Origin: Actinomadura sp. J1-007
GTDB lineage: Bacteria > Actinomycetota > Actinomycetes > Streptosporangiales > Streptosporangiaceae
Direction of reading: 5' to 3'
Length of the DNA stretch: 64,000 nucleotides
NCBI RefSeq assembly: GCF_009793335.1
Contig: NZ_WING01000002.1
Location: forward strand, 806,001-870,000
Made by a program: the position numbers and the translations under genes. Shown in pieces: positions 45,527 through 54,564 of the stretch. Each line of letters opens with the position of its first letter. Positions within the stretch are counted from its first letter, which is position 1. The notes below the pieces were generated by a model. The model ran no database searches. It saw only the letters and a list, made by a program, of their open reading frames with translations, and was not told where the DNA came from.

Positions 45527-45657
45527 ACGGCCCGTTACGTACGGTGAGAGGGAGCGGCGGACGGCCGTACGCCCGGAAAACCGGTTGAATCCGGTTCGCG
45601 GCTCTGGCGTTATAGATCACGGTTCGCATCCCTCGGATCCACGGAGAGGAGCAGGTG

Positions 45658-46854
45658 ATGCCGTACCAGACGCTCAAGGGCGGCCGCGTTCCGATCCGGA
45701 TGTGGACCGACCCCGCCGAGGTCGAGGACGTCGCCCTGGAGCAGCTCAGGAACGTGTCGGGGCTGCCGTGGGTGGAGGGCCTCGCGGTGATGCCCGACGT
45801 GCACTACGGCAAGGGCGCGACGGTCGGGTCCGTGATCGCGATGCGCGACGCGGTGTCGCCCGCCGCGGTCGGCGTCGACATCGGCTGCGGCATGACCGCG
45901 GTCAGGTCCACGCTCACGGTGAAGGACCTGCCCGACGACCTCGCGGTGATCCGGCACAAGCTGGAGAAGGCGGTGCCGGTGGGCCGGGGCTCGCACCGGA
46001 ACCCGGTCGACCCGTCCGCGCTCCCGGGCCTCAGGGAACGCGGCTGGTACGACTTCTGGAAGGAGTTCGAGGACCTGCACCCGGCGGTCCGCGGGCGCCT
46101 CGGCCGGGCCCGTTCCCAGATGGGCACGCTCGGCGGCGGCAACCACTTCCTGGAGCTGTGCGCCGACGACGAGGGCGCGGTCTGGCTCGTCCTGCACTCG
46201 GGGTCGCGCAACATCGGCAAGGAGCTCGCCGAGCACCACGTCGAGGCGGCCCGCAAGCTCCCGCACAACCAGGACCTCCCGGACCGGGACCTCGCGGTCT
46301 TCCTCGCGGGCACCGTCAAGATGGACGAGTACCGCCGCGACCTGTTCTGGGCGCAGGAGTACGCGCGCCGCAACCGCGCGGTCATGCTCGCGCTCGCGCA
46401 GGACGTGCTGACCCGCAGGTTCGGCGAGAAGCTCTGCCGGTGGGGCGAGGTCATCTCCTGCCACCACAACTACGTCGCGGAGGAGCGGTACGGCGGCGTC
46501 GAGCTGCTGGTCACCCGCAAGGGCGCGATCCGCGCGGGCCGGGGCGACCTCGGCATCATCCCGGGCTCGATGGCCACCGGCACGTACATCGTGCGGGGCC
46601 TCGGCAACGAGACCGCGTTCAACTCGGCCTCGCACGGGGCGGGGCGCCGGATGAGCCGCAACAAGGCCCGCAAGGCGTTCACCCTGGACGACCTGGAGGA
46701 GCAGACCAGGGGCGTCGAGTGCCGCAAGGACGGCGGCGTCCTCGACGAGATCCCGGGCGCCTACAAGGACCTGGAGACGGTGATCGAGGCGCAGTCCGAC
46801 CTGGTCGAGGTCGTCGCGCACCTGCGCCAGCTCGTCTGCGTCAAGGGCGGCTGA
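45658..46854 (+). CDS. rtcB: RtcB-type RNA-splicing ligase
   Basis: 398 aa. GVDIGCGMTAVRS (metal-binding Cys region), GTLGGGNHFLELC, HSGSRNIGKELAEHH, ISCHHNYVAEE, and NSASHGAGRRMSRNKAR with the His that is guanylylated in the family. RtcB joins 2',3'-cyclic-phosphate and 5'-OH RNA ends with GTP and Mn. AGGAG 6 bases before ATG 45658; a GTG at 45655 is adjacent in frame. It follows selB by 131 bp and may be its own unit. Confidence 0.93.
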   Translation: MPYQTLKGGRVPIRMWTDPAEVEDVALEQLRNVSGLPWVEGLAVMPDVHYGKGATVGSVIAMRDAVSPAAVGVDIGCGMTAVRSTLTVKDLPDDLAVIRHKLEKAVPVGRGSHRNPVDPSALPGLRERGWYDFWKEFEDLHPAVRGRLGRARSQMGTLGGGNHFLELCADDEGAVWLVLHSGSRNIGKELAEHHVEAARKLPHNQDLPDRDLAVFLAGTVKMDEYRRDLFWAQEYARRNRAVMLALAQDVLTRRFGEKLCRWGEVISCHHNYVAEERYGGVELLVTRKGAIRAGRGDLGIIPGSMATGTYIVRGLGNETAFNSASHGAGRRMSRNKARKAFTLDDLEEQTRGVECRKDGGVLDEIPGAYKDLETVIEAQSDLVEVVAHLRQLVCVKGG

Positions 46855-46860
46855 GGCCGC

Positions 46861-46888
46861 CGGCGGCCCGCGGACGAGCGGGCCGCCG
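46861..46888. terminator. Terminator hairpin after rtcB
   Basis: CGGCGGCCCGC (46861-46871) pairs perfectly with GCGGGCCGCCG (46878-46888), loop of 6, beginning 6 bp past the rtcB stop. Confidence 0.7.
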
Positions 46889-46956
46889 CCACCACCGCCG
46901 CCGAAGCGCCCGCCTCCCCGCGCCGGAAGGGCGGGCGTGCGGCGCGCCGGGCGGGG

Positions 46957-47064
46957 TCAGCTCCGGCGGCGGGCCGGCCCGCCCAGCGCGAGCGCCGGCG
47001 TGATCAGCAGCAGCCGGGCGCGCAGCGAGAGCCGCCGCGGGGACGGGCGGCGGGCGCGCGGCAC
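46957..47064 (-). CDS. Possible 35-aa basic hydrophobic peptide
   Basis: A GTG frame five bases after the lipase stop encodes a peptide with nine Arg in its first half and the hydrophobic core LLLITPALALGG. There is no clear ribosome site beyond coupling to the lipase gene. Real or not is open; I recognise no family. Confidence 0.22.
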   Translation of the reverse strand: MPRARRPSPRRLSLRARLLLITPALALGGPARRRS

Positions 47065-47068
47065 CGGC

Positions 47069-47875
47069 TCAGCCGAGGGCGCGGTCGATGAACGCGGTGA
47101 TGTCCGCGAGGACCTCGTCGCGGTTGGTCTCGTTCAGGATCTCGTGCCGGGCGCCCGGGTAGATCCGCTCGGTGAGGTCGTCGCCGCGCACCGCCTCGAT
47201 GCCCGCCCGGGTGCCGGCCAGGGGCACGAGCCGGTCGTCCTCGCCGTGCGCCCACAGCGTCGGCAGGGCCCCCAGCGACCCGTGCTCGTTGGCCAGGTCG
47301 ATGGCGTCCTGCAACGCCTGGACGGTCGGCCGCTTGAACGGCCCGTGCCAGACCAGCGGGTCCTCGACGTACGCGCGGCCGACCTCCGGGTCGCGCGACA
47401 GCGTGGACGGGTCGATCGGCACGTCGGGCATCTCGTCCAGCTTGAGCAGCTCGGTCAGGGCGTCCCAGCGGCCGAGGACGGGGCCCGAGAGCACGAGCGC
47501 CGCCAGCTCCGCGCCGTACCGCTGCGCGTAGCGGGTCGCGATGAGCCCGCCCATCGAGTGCCCGATGAGCACGGTGGGCAGCCCCGGATGGTCCAGCCTG
47601 GCCGACTCGGCGACCGTGCGCAGGTCGGCGACCCAGGCGTCCACGTCGTCGACCAGGACGCGTTCGCCCGCCGAACGGCCGTGCCCGGCGTGGTCGGGGC
47701 CGCAGACGACCGCGCCGTGCCGGACGAGCGCGTCGGCGGCGTACCGGTAGCGGCCGAGGTGCTCGCCGTACCCGTGCGAGAGCAGCGCCACGTAGCGCGC
47801 CCCGCCGTTCGGCCAGATCCGCGCGGTGACCGCACCGCGCACCCCAGCGAACTCCCACTCCCGTGGCGTGGTCAC
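47069..47875 (-). CDS. Monoacylglycerol lipase-like alpha/beta hydrolase
   Basis: 268 aa, serine hydrolase (Hydrolase_4). LLSHGYGEHLGRYRYAADAL, GPDHAGHGRSAGERVLVDDV, nucleophile VLIGHSMGGLIATRYA (Ser near residue 107), the Asp in WAHGEDDRLVPLAG and His in YPGARHEILNE. Layout matches mycobacterial and human monoacylglycerol lipases. No signal peptide, so it acts in the cytoplasm or at the membrane. Confidence 0.92.
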   Translation of the reverse strand: MTTPREWEFAGVRGAVTARIWPNGGARYVALLSHGYGEHLGRYRYAADALVRHGAVVCGPDHAGHGRSAGERVLVDDVDAWVADLRTVAESARLDHPGLPTVLIGHSMGGLIATRYAQRYGAELAALVLSGPVLGRWDALTELLKLDEMPDVPIDPSTLSRDPEVGRAYVEDPLVWHGPFKRPTVQALQDAIDLANEHGSLGALPTLWAHGEDDRLVPLAGTRAGIEAVRGDDLTERIYPGARHEILNETNRDEVLADITAFIDRALG

Positions 47876-48074
47876 ACGCGCCTCCCGCGTCGCCGTCGTG
47901 TCCGGGCCGCGGTCCCCGGCGGCCCGCCGTTTGGACGATCATCCTAAGCCCGGGGCCGACGGACGGCCCGATCTCGTCGCCCGCGCCGCTCCGGTCACCG
48001 CGATGCCGCAATAGGCTGGGGGTTCACGCCCATGTGGGGCGGCGCCGCCGCCCGGCGGCAGGAGAGGGGTATCC

Positions 48075-49063
48075 GTGCTGGTCGACACCTTCGGTCGTAC
48101 CGCGACCGACCTGCGGGTCTCCCTGACGGACCGGTGCAATCTGCGGTGCTCGTACTGCATGCCGCCCGAGGGGCTCGACTGGCTGCCGAAGCCCGAGCTG
48201 CTCACCGACGACGAGGTCGTGCGGCTCGTCCGGATCGCCGTCGAGAAGCTCGGCGTCACCGAGGTCCGCTACACCGGCGGGGAGCCGCTGCTGAGGCGCG
48301 GCATCGCCGGCATCGTGGAGCGCACCGCCGCGCTGTCCCCCCGCCCCGAGATCTCGCTCACCACCAACGGCATCGGCCTCGCCCGGCTCGCCGCGCCCCT
48401 CGCGGACGCCGGCCTCGACCGGGTGAACGTGTCGCTCGACACCCTCGACCGGGAGGTGTTCAAGCGGCTCGCGCACCGCGACCGCCTCGCCGACGTGCTG
48501 GAGGGCCTCGCCGCCGCGCACGCGTCCCGGCTCCGCCCCGTCAAGATCAACACGGTGCTGCTGCGCGGCGTGAACGAGGACGAGGCCGTCCCGCTGCTGC
48601 GCTTCAGCCTGGCGCACGGCTACCGGCTGCGGTTCATCGAGCAGATGCCGCTGGACGCCCAGCACGGCTGGACCCGCGACGGCATGATCACCGCCGACGA
48701 GATCCTGGCCCGGCTCGGCGAGGCGTTCACCCTCGCGCCGGACGAGCCCGACGCGCGCGGCAGCGCCCCCGCCGAGTCGTTCCTGGTCGACGGCGGGCCC
48801 GACCGGGTCGGCGTGATCGGGTCGGTGACGCGGCCGTTCTGCGGGCCTGCGACCGCGTCCGGCTGACCGCCGACGGGCAGGTCCGCAACTGCCTGTTCGC
48901 GACCGAGGAGTCCAACCTGCGCGACGCGATGCGCGCCGGGGCGTCCGACTCCGACCTCGCCGAACGCTGGCGCAAGGCCGTCCTCGGCAAGCGCGCCGGG
49001 CACGGCATCGACGACCCGGCGTTCCTCCAGCCCGCCCGGCCCATGTCCGCGATCGGCGGCTGA
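48075..49063 (+). CDS. moaA: GTP 3',8-cyclase MoaA, frameshifted
   Basis: Radical-SAM enzyme, first step of molybdenum cofactor synthesis. N-terminal cluster CNLRCSYC (Cys21, 25, 28), VRYTGGEPLLRRG, LTTNGIGLARLAAPL. The C-terminal cluster lies at the frame change: FCG in one frame, then CDRVRLTADGQVRNCLFATE in the other. Adding a G to GGG at 48843-48845 gives FCGACDR and 329 aa, the usual length, so this is surely a sequence error or very recent. GTG 48075 follows GGAGAGGGG. TAGGCT upstream (48012-48017) is a likely -10. Confidence 0.92.
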
Positions 49064-49068
49064 GGCCC

Positions 49069-49691
49069 GTGGCCGGGGCCCCGGAAGCGCCGGACGCGGC
49101 GGAGGCGGCGGACGGCTTCGACGCGGTCGTCCTCGCGGGCGGGCGCGCGCGCCGGTTCGGCGGCGGCGACAAGCCGGGCGCCGAGGTCGGCGGGCGGCCC
49201 CTGATCACGTGGGTGGCCGGAGCCGCCGCGCGCGCCGGGCGCCTCGTCGTCGTCGGCCCGCCGCGCACCGGGCTGCCGGACGGCGCGACGTTCGTCCGGG
49301 AGGACCCGCCCGGCGCCGGGCCCGTCCCCGCGCTGCGCACCGGGCTGCCCCTGGCGCGGGCGCCGTGGCTGGCGCTGCTGGCCGCCGACCTGCCGTTCCT
49401 GCGCCCCGCCCACCTCGACCGGCTGCTGGACGAGGCGCGCCGCGCCGGGGCGCCGGGCGCCGTCCTGGTCGACGGCGACGGCCGCGAGCAGTGGCTCGCC
49501 GGATGCTGGCGGACCGGCGCGCTCCGCGCCGCCCTCGACGGCTACGGCGGCGCGTCCCTGCGGGGCCTGCTCGGCCCGCTCGGCCCCGTCCGGGTCGCGC
49601 TCGCCGGGGACGTCCGCCCGCCCTGGTACGACTGCGACACCCCGAGGCGCTGGCCCGCGCCGAGGACCTCGCCGCGCGGCCCGGCCCCTGA
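49069..49691 (+). CDS. mobA: Molybdenum cofactor guanylyltransferase MobA-like, frameshifted
   Basis: Adds GMP or CMP to molybdopterin; the GMP form is what formate dehydrogenases use. VVLAGGRARRFGGGDKPGAE is the nucleotide-binding motif, LALLAADLPFLRPAHL and GREQWLAGCWRTGAL follow. Near the end (WYDCDT) a base is missing from CCCC at 49639-49643; restoring it gives DTPEALARAEDLAARPGP and a stop at 49691, 207 aa. Without it the frame would run into the next gene. Starts 5 bases after moaA. Confidence 0.88.
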
Positions 49692-49737
49692 CCGTGCGAG
49701 AGTGGTCCCCGCGACCGCGAACGGCGAGGGGGACGAC

Positions 49738-49992
49738 GTGCTGGAGGAGTGGATCGAGGCGGCCTGCCTCGAACTCGGTCTCGACCGCGCGGAGATCGAC
49801 CGCGACCTGGTGCTCGACCTGGCCCGCGACGTCGCGCACGGCGTGGCCCGGCCGGGCGCGCCGCTGACCGCGTTCCTGCTCGGCCTCGCGGTCGGCCGGG
49901 GCGCCGCGGCCCGCGACGCCGCCGCCCGGCTCACCGAGATGGCCGAAGCCTGGCCCGACCGCCCCGGGCAGGCCCCCGCCGGGGGTGGATGA
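49738..49992 (+). CDS. DUF6457-type small protein
   Basis: 84 aa, helical and acidic: MLEEWIEAACLELGLDRAEI then LDLARDVAHGVARPGAPLTA and FLLGLAVGRG. Proteins like this follow or are fused to MobA in actinomycetes, so a role in cofactor delivery is likely. GTG 49738 is preceded by GAGGGGG at 5 bases. Confidence 0.8.
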   Translation: MLEEWIEAACLELGLDRAEIDRDLVLDLARDVAHGVARPGAPLTAFLLGLAVGRGAAARDAAARLTEMAEAWPDRPGQAPAGGG

Positions 49993-50039
49993 CCCCGAGG
50001 GCTGAGGACTCCCGCGCGCGGCGGGGCGGGCTCCGGAGG

Positions 50040-50282
50040 TCAGGTCTCCGTGGGCGGTACGTCGCGGTCGGCGACCGGGACGACGTCGCGCAGGAAGCTC
50101 CGCCGGTCCAGGAAGGCCGACAGGCTCTCCCGGTGCTCGCCGCACGCCAGCCAGATCTTCCGCCGGTCCGGAGTGTGGATCTTGGGGTTGTTCCAGCGGA
50201 GGGCCCAGACGGCGTCGGCGCGGCAGCCCTTGGCGGAGCACTGGAGATCGTCGGGGGCGGGCCCGGGGGCGGAGTCGCTCAC
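50040..50282 (-). CDS. Small conserved protein with C-x4-C and C-x2-H pairs
   Basis: 80 aa. CSAKGC and, 26 residues on, CGEH form a possible zinc site. Between them is ALRWNNPKIHTPDRRKIWLA, a strongly conserved stretch in actinobacterial homologues (from memory; these have been labelled acetone carboxylase without good reason). GTG 50282 lies six bases after CAGGCT (50294-50289 on this strand), so the message may be leaderless. Function unknown. Confidence 0.75.
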   Translation of the reverse strand: MSDSAPGPAPDDLQCSAKGCRADAVWALRWNNPKIHTPDRRKIWLACGEHRESLSAFLDRRSFLRDVVPVADRDVPPTET

Positions 50283-50386
50283 CCGGCCAGCCTGGCACAA
50301 CGGCGCGGCGGCGGTCCGCCCGGGGGCCCGCGCCGGTCCGGGGCGCGGGGTGTTTGACCGGCGATCAGGCGGAGAAGACCAGCCAC

Positions 50387-52159
50387 ATGCGCTCCGAGGC
50401 CGACCCGGCGTCCGGCCGCGGCGGCGAGGCGCTCACCGGCCGCCGCCGCTGGCAGGCCGTGTCGGTCTGCCTGGTCGCCGCGTTCATGACCCTGCTGGAC
50501 GTCAGCATCGTCAACGTGGCGCTGCCCTCGATCCGGGAGGGCCTGCACGCCTCAGAGGCGGGCCTCCAGTGGATCCTGTCCGGGTACGCGCTGACGTTCG
50601 GGCTCGTGCTGGTGCCGTCCGGGCGGCTCGGCGACGCCCGCAGCCGCCGCGCGGTGTTCATGGCGGGCCTCGCGCTGTTCACGCTCGCGAGCGCCGCGGC
50701 GGGGCTGTCGCCGACGATCGGGTTCCTGATCGGCGCGCGGCTCGTCCAGGGCGTCGCGGGCGGCGTGCTCAACCCGCAGGTCGCCGGTCTCATCCAGCAG
50801 CTCTTCCAGGGCGCCGAACGCGGCAAGGCGTTCGGCGCGCTCGGCGCCACCATCGGCATCGCGACGGCCGCCGGCCCGCTGCTCGGCGGCGGGCTGATCG
50901 CGCTCGCCGGGCCCGACGAGGGCTGGCGCTGGGTCTTCTACGTCAACATCCCCGTCGGCATCCTCGCCCTGCTGCTCGCGTGGCGGCTGCTGCCCGCGCC
51001 GGTGTACGGCGAGAAGCAGGGGCTCGACCCGCTCGGCGTGCTGCTGCTCGGCGCCGGCGTGGTGAGCGTCATGCTGCCGTTCGTCCAGGAGCAGCAGTGG
51101 CACGGCTGGGCCAAATGGCTCCTGGTCCTCTTCGGCGCGGCGCTGCTCGCGCTGTTCGTGGCCTGGGAGCGGCGCGCGAAGGCGCCGCTGGTCAACCTCG
51201 CGCTGTTCCGGAAGCGGTCGTACGCCCTCGGGGCCGCGATCGCGCTGCTCTACTTCGCCGGGTTCACCGCGGTCTTCTTCATCTTCACCCTCTACCTCCA
51301 GAACGGGCTGCACTACAGCGCGCTCGCCGCCGGCCTCTCCATCACGCCGTTCGCGGTCGGGTCGGGCGTCGCCGCGGCCGTCGGCGGACGGATCGTGGCG
51401 CGTTACGGCCGCCCGCTCGTCGCGATCGGCCTGGCGCTCGTGGCGGTCGGCCTCGGCGCCGCCTGGACGGCGGTCGAGTTGGAGCCCGGCTCCGGGGTCG
51501 CGTGGGCGACGGCGGCGCCGCTCCTGCTCGCCGGGCTCGGCAGCGGCCTGGTCATCTCGCCCAACCAGACGATCACGCTGTCCGAGGTGCCCTCCGCCGA
51601 GGGCGGCAGCGCGGCCGGGGTCCTCCAGACCGGCCAGCGGGTCGGCACGGCCGTCGGCATCGCCGCCGTCGGCGCGGTGTTCTTCGCGACCGTCGCCGGA
51701 ACGCACGGCGACTGGGCGACGGCGTTCCGCCACGGCCTCATCGTGATCCTGGCGTTCGTCCTGGCCGCCCTCGCCGCCGCCATCTACGACCTGACCACCG
51801 GCAACGCCTCCCGCGCGTCCCGCGGCGGCAAGGGCGGACACGAGGCGCGCGACGGCCGAGGCGCGCACGCCGACCGCACCGGCAGCGGCGGCAACGGCGC
51901 GCACGCGGCCGGCGGCGGCAAGGGGGCGCACGCGGCCGGCGGCGGCAAGGGGGCGCACGGGGCCAGCGGCGGCAAGGGGGCGCACGCGGCCGACGGCGGC
52001 AAGGGGGCGCACGGGGCCAGTGACGGCAAGGGGGCGCACGGGGCCAGTGACGGCAAGGGGGCGCACGCGGCCGACGGCGGTCACCGTGGGCACGCGGGTC
52101 GTGATGGGCAGGGTGCGCACGCCGCCCGCGGGTCGCATGGGCGGCGGCACGGGCGGTAG
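50387..52159 (+). CDS. MFS transporter, DHA2 type, with His-rich repeated tail
   Basis: About 590 aa. Fourteen likely membrane helices up to residue ~470 (FMTLLDVSIVNVALPSI at the start; LGDARSRRAVF motif A; ISPNQTITLSEVPSAEGGSA). The C-terminal ~115 residues are a low-complexity tail with seven tandem 9-residue units of GAHAAGGGK type. Those units provide regularly spaced His residues, perhaps metal binding. ATG 50387 is taken for GGAGAAG upstream; TTG 50354 is an alternative. The tail's end overlaps the end of the convergent KMO gene. Confidence 0.88.
   Translation: MRSEADPASGRGGEALTGRRRWQAVSVCLVAAFMTLLDVSIVNVALPSIREGLHASEAGLQWILSGYALTFGLVLVPSGRLGDARSRRAVFMAGLALFTLASAAAGLSPTIGFLIGARLVQGVAGGVLNPQVAGLIQQLFQGAERGKAFGALGATIGIATAAGPLLGGGLIALAGPDEGWRWVFYVNIPVGILALLLAWRLLPAPVYGEKQGLDPLGVLLLGAGVVSVMLPFVQEQQWHGWAKWLLVLFGAALLALFVAWERRAKAPLVNLALFRKRSYALGAAIALLYFAGFTAVFFIFTLYLQNGLHYSALAAGLSITPFAVGSGVAAAVGGRIVARYGRPLVAIGLALVAVGLGAAWTAVELEPGSGVAWATAAPLLLAGLGSGLVISPNQTITLSEVPSAEGGSAAGVLQTGQRVGTAVGIAAVGAVFFATVAGTHGDWATAFRHGLIVILAFVLAALAAAIYDLTTGNASRASRGGKGGHEARDGRGAHADRTGSGGNGAHAAGGGKGAHAAGGGKGAHGASGGKGAHAADGGKGAHGASDGKGAHGASDGKGAHAADGGHRGHAGRDGQGAHAARGSHGRRHGR
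51896..52084 (+). repeat. 27-bp tandem repeat, seven copies, coding
   Basis: Units start at 51896 and then every 27 bp to 52058, each encoding GAH-(A/G)-A/S-(G/S/D)-(G/D)-G-K or a close variant. Variation is in two positions only, which suggests recent expansion inside the transporter's tail. Confidence 0.85.
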
Positions 52160-53604
52160 CGGGCGCCGGTCGCCGCGGGAGGCGTCCGCGGGAGGCTAGG
52201 TACGGGGCGGCGGGTGCGGTTTCGCAGGGTTCGGGCGAGGCCCGCGGCGGTCAGTGCGGCCGCCGCCAGGGCGGCCGCCAGTGCCGCGTTCTGGCGCCTC
52301 AGCCGGGCGGGGATCTCGGCGTACGGGAGCGTGGAGAACGACACCAGCTCGTACCGCGACACGTACCGTCCGGCGAGCCGGCGTTCCAGCGCGTGCTGCG
52401 CGGCCTTGACCGTCCGGTAGACGGGCGAGGAGACCCGGTCGCGCATCTCCACGAAGTTGTCGAGGGCCATCTCGGCGATCGCGTCGGTGTTGGCCTTGCG
52501 GCGCTCCTGGTAGAGCGACAGCGCCCGCTCCCACCGGCCGCCGGTCTCGGTCAGGCAGCGGTCGATCTCGACGCAGTCCTCGAACGCGCAGTTGGCGCCC
52601 TGCCCGAAGAACGGCACGATCGCGTGCGCGGCGTCCCCGAGCAGCGCCACGATCGCGCCGTCGCCGTACCGCGTCCAGGGCCACGCGCGGACGGTGACGA
52701 GCGAGCCGACCGGGTTGCGCGCGAAGTCCTCGGTGAGGTCCGGCATGAGCCCCGCGACGTCCGGATAGCGCTCGGCGAAGAACGCGGTCACCTTCGCGGG
52801 CGTGTCGAGCGCCGCGAAGTCCTCCTTCGGCCAGAACAGCGTGCAGGTGAACGAGCGGTCCAGGTTCGGCAGCGCGATCATCATGGCGGAGCCGCGCGGC
52901 CAGATGTGCAGCGCGTCGGGGTCCAGGGCGAAGTCGCCGTCGCGCGGCGGGACGGTCAGCTCCTTGTAGCCGTGCTCCAGGAAGTCGGTGTCGCCGTCGA
53001 GGCCGAGCGACCGCCGGATGGCGCTGTAGGCGCCGTCGCCCGCGAGGACGACGTCGGCGCGTTCGGTGACGGTCCGCCCCTGGTCGCCGTCCGGGGCCTC
53101 CGCGCCGGGCTCGCCGTTCGCGTCGGGGGCGTTCTCCAGCAGGGTGATCGTGCCGGCGGCCGGGTCCACGCCGGTGACGCGCTGCGAGAAGCGCAGCGTC
53201 ACGCCGGGCGTGGCCTCGGCCGTGTCGAGCAGCGCGCCGTTCAGCTCGGCGCGGCTGATGGAGTTGATGGCGCGCTCGCCGTCGGCGCTGTACGGCTGGA
53301 AGTTGCGCGCGCCGCCGAGCGGGTGCACCATCCGCCCGTGCATGGGCAGCGCCCGCTTGAGCGCCTGGTCGCGTAGGCCGACCTGCTCCAGCGCCGCGAG
53401 CCCGCGCGCCGAGATCGCCAGGTTGATCGAACGGCCCCGCTCGGCCCCGGCGACGCGCGGGTCGGGCCGCCGCTCGTACACCGTCACCCCGATCCCGCGC
53501 CGGCCGAGCAGCACCGCGAGCAGGCAGCCCGCGAGGCCCGCGCCGACGATCGCGACCCGCTCGCCGCGCGCCCCGTCGCCGGCCCGCGTCCCGTCACCGG
53601 CCAT
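52081..53604 (-). CDS. kmo: Kynurenine 3-monooxygenase
   Basis: 507 aa FAD enzyme that makes 3-hydroxykynurenine from kynurenine with NADPH and O2. VAIVGAGLAGCLLAVLLGRR (FAD), AERGRSINLAISARG (KMO-specific), LAGDGAYSAIRRSLG, LLGDAAHAIVPFFGQGANC, and C-terminal RRKANTDAIAEMALDNFVEM. A hydrophobic helix near residue 455 suits membrane attachment. The last ~45 residues look like non-native text and overlap the convergent transporter gene by 79 bp; a lost base near the end could be the cause. Start overlaps the TDO stop by 11 bp. Confidence 0.9.
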   Translation of the reverse strand: MAGDGTRAGDGARGERVAIVGAGLAGCLLAVLLGRRGIGVTVYERRPDPRVAGAERGRSINLAISARGLAALEQVGLRDQALKRALPMHGRMVHPLGGARNFQPYSADGERAINSISRAELNGALLDTAEATPGVTLRFSQRVTGVDPAAGTITLLENAPDANGEPGAEAPDGDQGRTVTERADVVLAGDGAYSAIRRSLGLDGDTDFLEHGYKELTVPPRDGDFALDPDALHIWPRGSAMMIALPNLDRSFTCTLFWPKEDFAALDTPAKVTAFFAERYPDVAGLMPDLTEDFARNPVGSLVTVRAWPWTRYGDGAIVALLGDAAHAIVPFFGQGANCAFEDCVEIDRCLTETGGRWERALSLYQERRKANTDAIAEMALDNFVEMRDRVSSPVYRTVKAAQHALERRLAGRYVSRYELVSFSTLPYAEIPARLRRQNAALAAALAAAALTAAGLARTLRNRTRRPVPSLPRTPPAATGARYRPCRRPCDPRAACAPCPSRPACPR

Positions 53605-54394
53605 CGGGGCCGCCCTCCTCGATCTCCGAGCGGACCTCCCACAGGTCGGGGAAGGCCGGGGTGAACAGGGTGGAGCGCAGGTAGTCCGCCCCGGCGGACC
53701 CGCCGGTGCCGAGCTTGGCGCCGATCGTGCGCTCGACCATCTTGACGTGCCGGTACCGCCACTCCTGGACGCCCTCGTCCACGTCCACGAGCGCCTCGCA
53801 CACCTCGACGGCGGGCCCGTTCTCGTCGGCGTAGACGTGCAGCAGCGCCCGCTGCACCTCCGGGTCGGGGCCCTGCGGGGCGGACGGGTCGCGCTCCAGC
53901 GCGGCGGCGGGGACCGGGTGGCCGAGCCCGGCGAGGTAGACCAGCAGCGAGCCGTACAGCGACCGGCGGCGGACGGCGGCGCGCAGCCGCTCGTCCTCGC
54001 GCAGGTCCGAGGCCGGGAACGAGCGCCGTCCGAGCACCGCCTCCAGCTCGCGGAACTGCGCGGACTGGAACCCGCTGGAGGTGCCGAGCTCGTCCCGGAA
54101 CGACGCGAACTGGCGCGGCGTCATCGTCTCCAGGACGTCGAGCTGCCCCACCACGGTCTTGAGGATCTTGGCGATCCGGCGGGCGGTGTGCAGCGACCCG
54201 GCGCTGTTGCCCTCCTCCAGCCGCCGCTGGAGCAGGTCGGCCTCGTGCAGGAGCTGCTTGAACCACAGCTCGTACACCTGATGGATGATCACGAACAGCA
54301 GCTCGTCGTGCGCCCCGGTGCGGGGCCGCTGGCAGGACAGCAGGTCGTCCAGCCGCAGGTAGCCGCCGTACGTCATCGTCGGCGAATCCGCCAT
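53594..54394 (-). CDS. kynA: Tryptophan 2,3-dioxygenase
   Basis: 266 aa, haem enzyme that opens the indole ring of tryptophan to N-formylkynurenine. TYGGYLRLDDLLSCQRP, LFVIIHQVYELWFKQLLHEA, FRDELGTSSGFQSAQFRELE and the haem-ligand His in YRHVKMVERTIGAKLGTGGS. AAGGAGGCGGTG before ATG is an excellent ribosome site. It heads a two-gene operon with KMO; no kynureninase or formamidase is in the window. Confidence 0.95.
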   Translation of the reverse strand: MADSPTMTYGGYLRLDDLLSCQRPRTGAHDELLFVIIHQVYELWFKQLLHEADLLQRRLEEGNSAGSLHTARRIAKILKTVVGQLDVLETMTPRQFASFRDELGTSSGFQSAQFRELEAVLGRRSFPASDLREDERLRAAVRRRSLYGSLLVYLAGLGHPVPAAALERDPSAPQGPDPEVQRALLHVYADENGPAVEVCEALVDVDEGVQEWRYRHVKMVERTIGAKLGTGGSAGADYLRSTLFTPAFPDLWEVRSEIEEGGPDGR

Positions 54395-54564
54395 CACCGC
54401 CTCCTTGCGACATAACGGATGTGGCCCGCAGCATATTTGATCGCTGGATCGTTCCGTCAGAGCCGGAGGCCGGCCGATGCGCCGAGCGGTCGCGCGGGGG
54501 CGGGGCGCGGCGGCACGCGGGAGCGCCGCGACCCGGCGGTACGGGCGGGAGGGGGAGCGCGGCG

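Noticed and set aside
15204..49691. Calling the ten split genes pseudogenes
   Set aside because: Each is repaired to exact family length by one base (two for selA), codon use and motifs are intact, and both MoaA and SelA would be essential for the pathways seen. Error is more probable.
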